DNA of 38,139 nt, from positions 1-38,139 of the forward strand of contig PHCU01000060.1 of NCBI GenBank assembly GCA_002842345.1, read 5' to 3'. Within the stretch, counting starts at the first letter, position 1. Each line of letters starts with the position of its first letter. A program made the position numbers and the translations under genes. Positions 7,294 to 14,971 of the stretch are shown here, in pieces. Under the pieces are notes generated by a model, which was given only the letters and a program-made list of their open reading frames with translations, was not told where the DNA came from and ran no database searches. This DNA is from Betaproteobacteria bacterium HGW-Betaproteobacteria-12 (GTDB lineage: Bacteria; Pseudomonadota; Gammaproteobacteria; Burkholderiales; Rhodocyclaceae).

Positions 7294-9434
7294 TGCGTAC
7301 TTTGTTGCGGCCGTTGCTGCGCGCGCTGGCCATGCTGTGCTTTCGTGTCGACATCCAGTTCCGCCAGTCGGACTTCTCGCATTCGCGGCTGCTCGTCGTC
7401 GCCAATCACGAATCCTTCCTCGACGGCCTGCTGCTCGGCCTGTTCCTGCCGATCGACCCGGTCTTTGTGGTGCATACCGGCGTCGCCAACAATTTCTGGT
7501 TCCGCCTGCTGCTGTCGCAGGTCGATTACCTGGCCGTCGATCCGACCAGCCCGATGGCGATGAAGAAAGTCATCCGGCTGATCGAGGCCGGCCGGCCGGT
7601 GGTCATCTTCCCGGAAGGGCGGATCACCCAGACCGGCTCGCTGATGAAGGTCTACGACGGCCCGGCCTTCGTCGCCGCCAAGACCGGCGCGACGGTGATC
7701 CCGGTGCGGCTCGACGGCGCGTCGCGTTCCTATTTCTCGCGCCTGTCCGGCAAGTACCCGAAGGAGTTGTTCCCAAAAATTCGCCTGACGGTGCTGCCGG
7801 CCGCGCATTTCCCGATGCCCGAGGCGGCCACCGCCAAGCTGCGCCGGCGCCGCGCCGGCGAGCAGATGCGCAAGCTGATGCAGGAGATGATCTTCGCCTC
7901 GCGCCCGCAGCAGACGCTGTACGCCGCGCTGTGCGACGCCGCCGAAATTTTCGGCAAGCGCCGCCGGCTGCTCGAGGATGTCAAACAGATTGAGTACTCC
8001 TACAACGACCTGCTAAAAATGGCGCTGATTCTCGGCCGCCAGGTCGAGCGCCTGACCCGGCCGGGCGAAAAGGTCGGCCTGCTGCTGCCCAACCTGGTGC
8101 CGACCATTGGCCTGATCTTCGGCCTGACCGCCCGCCGCCGGGTGCCGGCGATGCTCAACTACACGGCCGGCATCGATGCCATGCAGGCCGCCTGCGACGC
8201 CGCCGAAGTCAAAGTCATCATCACTTCGCGCGCTTTCGTCGAGCAGGCCAAGCTGGGCGACAAGCTGGCCGGGCTGCACAACGTCGAGCTGCATTACCTG
8301 GAAGACATCCGCGAACGCATCGGCCTCGCCGACAAGCTGTGGCTGCTGCTGTGGGCGATCCGTTTCCCGCGCGCCTTCGAGTTGCACGCCTCGCCCGAGG
8401 ACGCCGCGGTCGTGCTATTCACCTCCGGCTCCGAAGGCAAGCCGAAGGGCGTCGTGCTGCCGCACCGGGCGATCCTCGCCAACATCGCGCAGATCCGGGC
8501 GGTGATCGATTTCTCGGTTGACGACAAGGTGCTCAACGCGCTGCCCATCTTCCACTCCTTCGGCCTGACCGCCGGTGCGCTGCTGCCGGTGCTGACCGGC
8601 GCCAGCCTGTTCCTCTACCCGTCGCCGCTGCACTACCGGATCATCCCGGAACTGGCCTACGACCGCGGCTGCACGGTGCTGTTCGGCACCTCGACCTTCC
8701 TCGGCAATTACGCCAAGTTCGCTCATCCCTACGATTTCTACCGCCTGCGCTACGTCGTCGCCGGCGCCGAGAAGCTGTCGGAAGCGGTGCGCAGCCAGTG
8801 GTTCGAGAAATTCGGCGTGCGCATCTTCGAAGGCTATGGCGCCACCGAAACGGCGCCGGTGCTCGCCGTCAATACGCCGATGGCCTACCGCACCGGCACA
8901 GTCGGCAGCCTGCTGCCGGGTATCGAGCACCGCTTGCAGCCGGTGCCGGGCATTGAACGCGGCGGCATTCTGCATGTGCGCGGCCCCAACGTCATGGCCG
9001 GCTACCTGAAAGCCGAGCAACCGGGCGTGCTGCAGTCGCCGGTCTCCGAGCTAGGTGAAGGCTGGTACGAGACCGGTGATGTGGTCGACATCGACGACGA
9101 CGGCTTCGTCAGGATCGTCGGCCGGGTCAAGCGCTTCGCCAAGATCGCCGGCGAGATGGTCAGCCTGGAGGTCGTCGAGAAGCTGGCCACCGCCAGTTCG
9201 CCGGAGCAGGCCCACGCCGTCTCCAGCCAGCCCGACGCGGCCAAGGGCGAGGCGCTGGTGCTGTTCACCACCGATGGTGGACTGAGCCGCGAGTTGTTGG
9301 CCGCCAAGGCGCGCGAGCTGGGCCTGCCGGAACTGGCGGTGCCGCGCAAGATCCACAAGGTCGAGGCGCTGCCGCTGCTCGGTACCGGCAAGATCGACTA
9401 TGTGACGCTGAAGCGTCTGGCGGAGGCCGTTTGA
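7293..9434 (+). CDS. aas: Bifunctional 2-acyl-glycerophosphoethanolamine acyltransferase / acyl-ACP synthetase
   Basis: Aas re-acylates lysophospholipids using acyl groups activated on ACP. The 713-aa protein matches the E. coli enzyme in length and order. An N-terminal PlsC-type acyltransferase has NHESFLD (H39, D44) and FPEGRI (about residues 107-112). The C-terminal AMP-forming ligase has LFTSGSEGKPKG (about 375-386), the GYGATE adenylate motif, the YETGD hinge aspartate and a terminal lysine in GTGKIDY. It overlaps the ArsR stop (TGATG) and ends within the start of the amidohydrolase gene. With the LplT-like transporter two genes downstream it recalls the enterobacterial lplT-aas pair. 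Confidence 0.93.
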   Translation: MRTLLRPLLRALAMLCFRVDIQFRQSDFSHSRLLVVANHESFLDGLLLGLFLPIDPVFVVHTGVANNFWFRLLLSQVDYLAVDPTSPMAMKKVIRLIEAGRPVVIFPEGRITQTGSLMKVYDGPAFVAAKTGATVIPVRLDGASRSYFSRLSGKYPKELFPKIRLTVLPAAHFPMPEAATAKLRRRRAGEQMRKLMQEMIFASRPQQTLYAALCDAAEIFGKRRRLLEDVKQIEYSYNDLLKMALILGRQVERLTRPGEKVGLLLPNLVPTIGLIFGLTARRRVPAMLNYTAGIDAMQAACDAAEVKVIITSRAFVEQAKLGDKLAGLHNVELHYLEDIRERIGLADKLWLLLWAIRFPRAFELHASPEDAAVVLFTSGSEGKPKGVVLPHRAILANIAQIRAVIDFSVDDKVLNALPIFHSFGLTAGALLPVLTGASLFLYPSPLHYRIIPELAYDRGCTVLFGTSTFLGNYAKFAHPYDFYRLRYVVAGAEKLSEAVRSQWFEKFGVRIFEGYGATETAPVLAVNTPMAYRTGTVGSLLPGIEHRLQPVPGIERGGILHVRGPNVMAGYLKAEQPGVLQSPVSELGEGWYETGDVVDIDDDGFVRIVGRVKRFAKIAGEMVSLEVVEKLATASSPEQAHAVSSQPDAAKGEALVLFTTDGGLSRELLAAKARELGLPELAVPRKIHKVEALPLLGTGKIDYVTLKRLAEAV

Positions 9435-10654
9435 TGAATCGTCGTAAATTTCTCGGCTTCCTGGCCGGCGGCGCCGCCCTGTCGGCGGCCGGCTGGAGCA
9501 TGGCCAAACCGGCGGTGGTCAATCCCTGCCGCGCCGCAATTCCAGTCCGCTTGCTCGACAGCCCGTGGCTGAAGCAGGCCTGGGCCGGCATCGATCCGGC
9601 CGGGCTGTGGGATTGCCACGTGCATCTGGCCGGGTTGGGCGATGGCGGCAGCGGCATCGAGCTCGGCCCGCAGCTGTCGTCACCGCTGCAGCCGGTGCAT
9701 TACGCCCAGCGCCTGTTCTACATGAACGCCGGCTGCGCCCACGATGCGCCGGGCGCCGTCGATGCCGCCTACACGGCCCGCCTGCTCAACCTGTGTGACG
9801 CGATGCCGGAAGGCTTCAAGGTCATGCTGTTCGCCTTCGAGCGCTTCCACGATGCGGCCGGCCATGCCCATCCCGAGCATTCCGCCTTCTACGTGCCAAA
9901 TGCCTGGGCGGCGAAACTGGCGCGCGAGTTTCCGGCGCGTTTCGAATGGGTCGCTTCGCTGCATCCCTACCACGCGACGGCGGTTGCCGACCTGCAACTG
10001 GCGATTGCCAACGGTGCACGGGCGGTCAAATGGCTGCCGGCAGCGCAGGGCATGGACCCGGCGTCGGCCAAGTGCGACGCCTTCTATCGCGTGCTGGCGG
10101 CATCGGGCACACCGCTGATCGTCCATTGCGGCGAGGAAAAGGCGGTCAAGGGTAGCGACACGCAGGCTTTCGGCAATCCATTGCGCCTGCGCCGGGCGCT
10201 CGATCTCGGCGTCAAGGTCGTCGTCGCCCATTGCGCGACGATGGGCACGGACCTCGACGACGATGGCAAGGTGCGCAGCAGTTTCGACCTGTTCCTCAAG
10301 GCGATGGCCGAGCCGCGCGCCAAGGGTCTGCTCCACGGCGACCTCTCGGCGATCACGCTGCGTAATCGCCAGCCGGCGGTGATCCGCACGCTGCTCGAAC
10401 GCGAAGACCTGCACGAGCGCCTGCTGCACGGTTCCGACTACCCGCTACCGGGCATCCTGCCGCTGATCTCGTCGGCGACGCTGGCCCGCGCCGGCCTGCT
10501 GCCGAAGGAGGCGGTTGCCGATCTCGACACCTTGCGCGAGCACAATCCGCTGCTCTTCGATTTCGTTCTCAAGCGCCTGCTCAATTGGCAGGGGCATTCC
10601 TTTTCCCCGGCGGTGTTCAATACCCGCCGCCTTTTCTCGGTGAGCCAGGCATGA
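9434..10654 (+). CDS. Amidohydrolase-family metal hydrolase with Tat-type signal
   Basis: A 406-aa protein starting with a twin-arginine leader (NRRKFLGFLAGG) and hydrophobic core, so probably exported folded to the periplasm. The TIM-barrel metal site is readable: DCHVHLAG (H62, H64), a candidate bridging lysine K199, H231 (IVHCGEE), H266 (VAHCA) and D335 (HGSDYP). This is the amidohydrolase-2 pattern. The substrate is unknown. It overlaps aas upstream and the LplT-like gene downstream (ATGA), so a role in phospholipid or lysolipid turnover is possible but is inferred only from the operon. The ATG at 9434 is preferred to a TTG three bases earlier. Confidence 0.85.
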   Translation: MNRRKFLGFLAGGAALSAAGWSMAKPAVVNPCRAAIPVRLLDSPWLKQAWAGIDPAGLWDCHVHLAGLGDGGSGIELGPQLSSPLQPVHYAQRLFYMNAGCAHDAPGAVDAAYTARLLNLCDAMPEGFKVMLFAFERFHDAAGHAHPEHSAFYVPNAWAAKLAREFPARFEWVASLHPYHATAVADLQLAIANGARAVKWLPAAQGMDPASAKCDAFYRVLAASGTPLIVHCGEEKAVKGSDTQAFGNPLRLRRALDLGVKVVVAHCATMGTDLDDDGKVRSSFDLFLKAMAEPRAKGLLHGDLSAITLRNRQPAVIRTLLEREDLHERLLHGSDYPLPGILPLISSATLARAGLLPKEAVADLDTLREHNPLLFDFVLKRLLNWQGHSFSPAVFNTRRLFSVSQA

Positions 10655-12534
10655 GCGGACAATTCGGACTACTTAAGGAACAGCGCTTCGGGCCGCTGTT
10701 CGGCACGCAGTTTCTCGGTGCCTTCAACGACAACCTGTACAAGAATGCGCTGGTCGTGCTGCTGACCTTCCAGGCGGCGCAATGGACGACGCTACCGGTC
10801 GAGCTGCTCGGCAACCTGGCAGCCGGCTTGTTCATCCTGCCCTTCTTCCTGTTCTCGGCGACCGCCGGGCAACTCGCCGACAAGCACGACAAGGCTTGGC
10901 TGGCCCGCCTCTCGAAAGTGCTGGAGATACTCATCATGGGCGTCGCCGCCGCCGGTTTCTGGCTGCACAGCCTGAGCTGGCTGCTCGCCGCGCTGTTCCT
11001 GCTCGGCCTGCAATCGACGCTGTTCGGCCCGGTCAAGTACGCGATCCTGCCGCAGCACCTGCACGAAGACGAACTGGTCGGCGGCAATGCGCTGATCGAG
11101 GCCGGCACCTTCGTCGCCATTCTGGTCGGCACCCTGGCCGGCGGTCTGCTCGCCGGCGCCGTCGACCAGCCGATGTGGATCGTCGTCGGCGGGCTGGCGG
11201 TGGCGGTGCTCGGCTACCTGACCAGCCGTGGCATTCCGAAGGCATCGCCACCGGCACCCGAGCTGGCGGTCAACTGGAATCCGCTGACCGAAACCTGGCG
11301 CAGCATCGCCTTTGCCCGCGGCAATCGCACGGTGTTCCTGTCCATCCTTGGGATTTCGTGGTTCTGGCTATACGGCGCGCTGTTCCTCGCCCAGTTTCCG
11401 GCTTACACGAAGAATGTGCTCGGTGGGGGTGAGTCGATGGTCACCATGCTGCTGGCCATCTTCACGGTCGGCATCGGCCTCGGTTCGCTGCTCTGCGAGC
11501 GGATGTCCGGCAAGCATGTCGAGATCGGCCTGGTGCCCTTCGGCTCGATCGGCCTGACGCTGTTTGGTCTCGACCTCTATTTCGCTTCGCCGGTCGGTCT
11601 GGCCGGCACGACGGCGCATGCACTGACGGCGCTGCTCAGCCTGCCGGCGATCTGGCGCGTGCTGTTCGATTTGCTGATGCTCGGCGTCTTCGGCGGCTTC
11701 TTCATCGTCCCGCTGTATGCGCTGGTCCAGACGCGCAGCGAGGCCAGTCACCGCGCCCGCATCATCGCCGCCAATAACATTCTCAACGCGCTGTTCATGG
11801 TCGTCGGCGCGCTGACCGCTGCCGCCGTGCTCGGCGCCGGGTTGTCAATCCCGGCGCTGTTCGGTATCGCGGCGCTGCTTAATGCCGCGGTGGCGATCTA
11901 CATCTATGGGCTGGTGCCGGAATTCCTGCTGCGCTTCATCGCCTGGCTGCTGGTCAAGGCCGCCTACCGGCTGCGCTGCGCGGGGCTGGAATACATCCCC
12001 GAGCAGGGGGCGGCGGTGCTGGTCGCCAACCATGTAAGTTTTGTCGACGCGGTGGTGATCATGGGCGCCTCGCCGCGGCCGATTCGCTTCCTCATGGACC
12101 ATCGCATCTTCCAGACGCCGCTGCTTGGCTTCATCTTCCGCCATTGCGGCGCCATTCCCATCGCCTCGGCCAAGGAAGATCCGGCATTGCTGGAGCAGGC
12201 CTTCGCCGCCGTCTCGCAGGCGCTGAAGAATGGCGAACTGGTGGCCCTCTTCCCCGAGGGCGGCATCACCCGCGACGGCGAGCTGCAGCCCTTCCGCCCC
12301 GGCATCAGCCGCATCCTCGCCGCCGATCCGGTGCCGGTCGTGCCGCTGGCGCTGTTCGGGCTGTGGGGTAGCTATTTCTCCCGCATCGACGGCGCGGCAA
12401 TGCAGACGCCGTTCCGCCGCGGCTGCTTCTCGCCCATCGGCTTACGGGCGGGGGCGCCGGTATCGGCTGCCGAGGCGACGCCGGCGCGCCTGCACTCGGT
12501 CGTCGCTGCACTGCTGGCAAGGGAGAATCAGTAA
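10651..12534 (+). CDS. LplT-like MFS lysophospholipid transporter fused to a PlsC acyltransferase
   Basis: A 627-aa two-domain protein. Residues 1 to about 420 form a polytopic major-facilitator domain starting LFGTQFLGAFNDNLYKNA, as in LplT lysophospholipid flippases. Residues about 435-627 are a PlsC-type acyltransferase with NHVSFVD (H461, D466) and FPEGGI (about 534). The fusion would couple inward flipping of lysophospholipid to re-acylation. A third domain (AMP ligase) seen in related large fusions is absent here and is instead supplied by the separate aas gene. ATG 10651 overlaps the amidohydrolase stop. An in-frame ATG at 10585 lies inside that gene and was rejected. Confidence 0.88.
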   Translation: MSGQFGLLKEQRFGPLFGTQFLGAFNDNLYKNALVVLLTFQAAQWTTLPVELLGNLAAGLFILPFFLFSATAGQLADKHDKAWLARLSKVLEILIMGVAAAGFWLHSLSWLLAALFLLGLQSTLFGPVKYAILPQHLHEDELVGGNALIEAGTFVAILVGTLAGGLLAGAVDQPMWIVVGGLAVAVLGYLTSRGIPKASPPAPELAVNWNPLTETWRSIAFARGNRTVFLSILGISWFWLYGALFLAQFPAYTKNVLGGGESMVTMLLAIFTVGIGLGSLLCERMSGKHVEIGLVPFGSIGLTLFGLDLYFASPVGLAGTTAHALTALLSLPAIWRVLFDLLMLGVFGGFFIVPLYALVQTRSEASHRARIIAANNILNALFMVVGALTAAAVLGAGLSIPALFGIAALLNAAVAIYIYGLVPEFLLRFIAWLLVKAAYRLRCAGLEYIPEQGAAVLVANHVSFVDAVVIMGASPRPIRFLMDHRIFQTPLLGFIFRHCGAIPIASAKEDPALLEQAFAAVSQALKNGELVALFPEGGITRDGELQPFRPGISRILAADPVPVVPLALFGLWGSYFSRIDGAAMQTPFRRGCFSPIGLRAGAPVSAAEATPARLHSVVAALLARENQ

Positions 12535-12548
12535 CCGTAAACGTAAGC

Positions 12549-12568
12549 AAGGGGGCCTTGGCCCCCTT
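12549..12568. terminator. Hairpin between convergent genes, putative bidirectional terminator
   Basis: AAGGGGGCC and GGCCCCCTT form a perfect 9-bp stem with a two-base TT centre, placed 15 bases after the LplT-PlsC stop and 28 bases after the end of the convergent PEP-CTERM gene. There is no long T run on either side, so termination strength is uncertain. Confidence 0.5.
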
Positions 12569-12595
12569 GGTCGGTACAACCGGTCAGTGTTGTGC

Positions 12596-13426
12596 TTATT
12601 TGCGGCGGGCGAAACCCAGAGCGACCAGGCCAAGGCCGAGCAGCAACACGGTGCCGGGAACCGGCACGCTGTTGGCGGAGATCGGGTCGCGCGCCCAGAC
12701 ACTCATGTGGGAGATGTCCTTGTCGCCAAAGTCGTTCATGTTCCAGGTGCCGGTGAAGGAGTAGGGGGTGGTCAGGTCGAAGGCGCCTGGGAAGGCGGCC
12801 AGCAGGATGTTGAAGTCGAAGTCATAAACCGCCCAGCCACCATCACTGGGGCCGGAGCCGGCTTTGACGACGAAGGCCAGGTGGTCAAAGTAGTTGCGAT
12901 CGAAAATGCCGGCATCATTGAGAATCTGCACGATGTTGGGGACGGTGGTCAGTGACCAGGTGCCGCCAATACCGTTTGCGTTCTCAAACATTTCGAAGGT
13001 CAGCAGCTTGCTGATGTCGAGCGGCTTGTCGTAGTAATTCAGCTCGCCGCTGTTGCCACCCAGCGTGCCCAGCATGATCCAGCCCGGATCGACCAGATTA
13101 TTGGGATTCTCTAGGCCCTGCAGTTGCGAGGCGGAAATGAACTGGGTCGGACTGATCTTGCCGCCCTCGCCGTTCAGCAGGCCGTCGTTCAGATAGCCGA
13201 GGTTCGGGTTCGGTTCGAGCGTGCCGCCTTGGGCGTCGTTGCCAGCGATGACCCCGTAACAGCTGGTCGACTGGATGCCACCCGGCGGCAGCAGGACGGA
13301 GGTGGCGTCGACACTACTCGTCATCGTCGTGATGACGAAGGAGTCGTTGGTACAGGTGGCGGCCTGCGCGGTCAGGGAGAAGACTCCCAGGCTGGCGATG
13401 GCGAGGGCTTTTTGGATGGTGTTCAT
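12596..13426 (-). CDS. PEP-CTERM sorting domain protein
   Basis: A 276-aa secreted protein with an N-terminal signal peptide (cleavage after about residue 22, AQA-AT) and a C-terminal sorting signal: VPVPGTVLLLG, a hydrophobic helix and a terminal FARRK. This is the PEP-CTERM arrangement recognised by exosortase (EpsH/XrtA) in biofilm- and floc-forming Gram-negative bacteria. The central 200 residues are low in lysine and rich in G, N, D and L; I do not recognise a domain. There is a GGAG site before the ATG and a sigma-54 promoter upstream. No exosortase gene is in the window, so processing must depend on a distant locus. Confidence 0.9.
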   Translation of the reverse strand: MNTIQKALAIASLGVFSLTAQAATCTNDSFVITTMTSSVDATSVLLPPGGIQSTSCYGVIAGNDAQGGTLEPNPNLGYLNDGLLNGEGGKISPTQFISASQLQGLENPNNLVDPGWIMLGTLGGNSGELNYYDKPLDISKLLTFEMFENANGIGGTWSLTTVPNIVQILNDAGIFDRNYFDHLAFVVKAGSGPSDGGWAVYDFDFNILLAAFPGAFDLTTPYSFTGTWNMNDFGDKDISHMSVWARDPISANSVPVPGTVLLLGLGLVALGFARRK

Positions 13427-13461
13427 GTTGGGCTCCTGCTTGTGGTTTTTTGCTATTGATC

Positions 13462-13477
13462 AGCAAGAACAGGGCCA
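13462..13477 (-). promoter_or_regulatory. Sigma-54 (RpoN) promoter of the PEP-CTERM gene
   Basis: Read on the minus strand: TGGCCC, five bases, TTGCT. This matches TGGCAC-N5-TTGCW at all but one position, with the invariant GG and GC at the correct spacing. Transcription would start about 12 bases downstream, near 13452, leaving a leader of about 26 bases. PEP-CTERM genes in Rhodocyclales and relatives are known to be driven by RpoN with the PrsK/PrsR two-component system, which fits. Confidence 0.7.
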
Positions 13478-13488
13478 TTCATAAAAAA

Positions 13489-13548
13489 TCTTTACAAATC
13501 AGTGTTGTTTTGGGTTCTGTAATCGCGTCATCGATAGATTTGTAAAGA
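13489..13548. repeat. Perfect 12-bp inverted repeat upstream of the sigma-54 promoter
   Basis: TCTTTACAAATC (13489-13500) and GATTTGTAAAGA (13537-13548) are exact reverse complements separated by 36 bases. They lie about 35-95 bases upstream of the predicted RpoN transcription start, where enhancer-binding proteins act. Centre-to-centre distance is 48 bases. The rest of the gap up to the end of ccmI (13549-13681) holds no gene. Confidence 0.6.
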
Positions 13549-13681
13549 AATTCGACACTAATTTCCAACATTTGCCATTATTGTTATTCCGTTGGCATGC
13601 AATGGCGTCGGGAAGGTGATCGATCAGTCGGCGAAAAATGACGTCGCCGGCTAACGGACCACCCTCCGCTTCGCCGACCGC

Positions 13682-14902
13682 TTACGGGGCCGGCCGGGTC
13701 GGTGGCACGTAGGCGCGGTCGATCTGCAGTTGCAGCTTGCTGTCGCCGAGCTTGACGGTCTGGGCGGCGCTCTGCATGTCGCCGTCGCGGCCGATGGCGT
13801 TGCCGGTGCGCGACAGGCGGGCTTCGACGATGACCTTCGGGTGGCCGGAAATGGCCTTGTCGGCGACCATTGCCGAGCTGTCGTCGAGGACGAATTTGGC
13901 CGGCAGGTCGCCGACGCGCAGCTTGACGACGGCGATCGGAAAGCGCGTGCCATCGAGCGGGCGGGCGAAGACGAAGACGGTCTCGTCCGGCTGGCTGGTG
14001 GCGGCGACTGCGGGGGCGAGACTGACCGTGCCGCTGATCGCCTTGCCCGGATCGACATCGACCTTGCTCAGGCGACGGGCTTCGGCGATGTTGTCGGCCA
14101 GCACCTGCTGGTCGGCGGAGCCGGGTTCGATGTTTAGCCGGGCCCGCTCCCAGAGCTGTACCGCGGTGGCGAAATCCTTGCCGTTGAAGGCGGCGGTGCC
14201 GGCCAGCCAGAGCGCGATCAGGTGGTTGGGGTCGATGGCCAGGGCGCGCTTGACCAGGCTCAGCGGCTTGCCGCTCAGGTTGCCGCCGTTGGCCGTCGCC
14301 AGCAGGTCGGCGTACTCGGCGAGAAAGTCGGCGTTGTCGGCCAGACCGGCCTCGGCCCGGCCGTAGGCGTCGATGGCTTCCGGCATGCGCTCCATCGAGC
14401 GGTAGGAGCGGCCGAGCATGGCCCAGCCCTCGGCATTGTCCGGTTCATTGATCAAGCGCTGTTGCAGGCCTTCCACCATCTGCTGGATCTTGGCCGGCGT
14501 CATCTCCTCCGGGCTGACCTGGAGCACAGGATTGAGCGCCCGTGGCGAGCCGAGATAGAGATAGCCGCCGGTGGCCAGTAGCGGCAGCAGCAACAGCACG
14601 ACGATGGCCGTCTTGCGGCTGGTGCCCGGCATGTCGCTGTCGGCGGGCAGGCTGGTGGCCGGCAGTTCGTCGAGCAGGCGCCGCTGGATTTCCCGGTGGG
14701 TCTGTTCATAGGCCTCGGCCGACAGGCTGCCGGTCAGCCGGTCGCTTTCCAGTTCGCGTAATTGGTCGCGCATCAGCGCGATATTGGTGGTCCGCCGTTC
14801 GCTGCTCTGCTGGGGGGCGTGACGCTTGCGCAGCAGGGGGAACAACAGGATGGCCAGGGCCAGCACCAGCAGGGCGCCGGCAGCCAGGACGAAAACGGTC
14901 AT
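13682..14902 (-). CDS. ccmI: c-type cytochrome biogenesis protein CcmI (CycH)
   Basis: CcmI presents apocytochrome c to the CcmF/H haem ligation complex. The 406-aa product has the typical N-terminal helix (about 3-24), a cytoplasmic loop containing MRDQLRELESDRLTGSLSAEAYEQ, a second helix (about 97-118), a TPR region (about 140-270: GWAMLGRSYRSMERMPEAIDAY) and a C-terminal periplasmic domain. No other ccm gene is adjacent. It lies just downstream of the multihaem cytochrome cluster on the same strand but behind an intrinsic terminator at 14922-14948, so it is probably only partly co-transcribed. Haem attachment to about twenty CxxCH sites encoded upstream gives the link a clear rationale. 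Confidence 0.9.
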   Translation of the reverse strand: MTVFVLAAGALLVLALAILLFPLLRKRHAPQQSSERRTTNIALMRDQLRELESDRLTGSLSAEAYEQTHREIQRRLLDELPATSLPADSDMPGTSRKTAIVVLLLLPLLATGGYLYLGSPRALNPVLQVSPEEMTPAKIQQMVEGLQQRLINEPDNAEGWAMLGRSYRSMERMPEAIDAYGRAEAGLADNADFLAEYADLLATANGGNLSGKPLSLVKRALAIDPNHLIALWLAGTAAFNGKDFATAVQLWERARLNIEPGSADQQVLADNIAEARRLSKVDVDPGKAISGTVSLAPAVAATSQPDETVFVFARPLDGTRFPIAVVKLRVGDLPAKFVLDDSSAMVADKAISGHPKVIVEARLSRTGNAIGRDGDMQSAAQTVKLGDSKLQLQIDRAYVPPTRPAP

Positions 14903-14921
14903 GGGATCACCCGTAAAGGAA

Positions 14922-14948
14922 AAGGGGAGGAGTGTAGCTCCTCCCCTT
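14922..14948 (-). terminator. Intrinsic terminator after the CbcL-like gene
   Basis: AAGGGGAGGAG and CTCCTCCCCTT form a perfect 11-bp stem with a 5-base loop. On the minus strand it is followed by a TTTTCCTTT run. It lies 24 bases after the CbcL-like stop and 20 bases before the ccmI start. Confidence 0.75.
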
Positions 14949-14971
14949 CGATTGCCATCATCCGGCGGTGG

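Noticed and set aside
13629..13649. Six-base hairpin after ccmI (CGGCGA/TCGCCG)
   Set aside because: Short stem, and the A run lies in the loop, so there is no convincing terminator tail.
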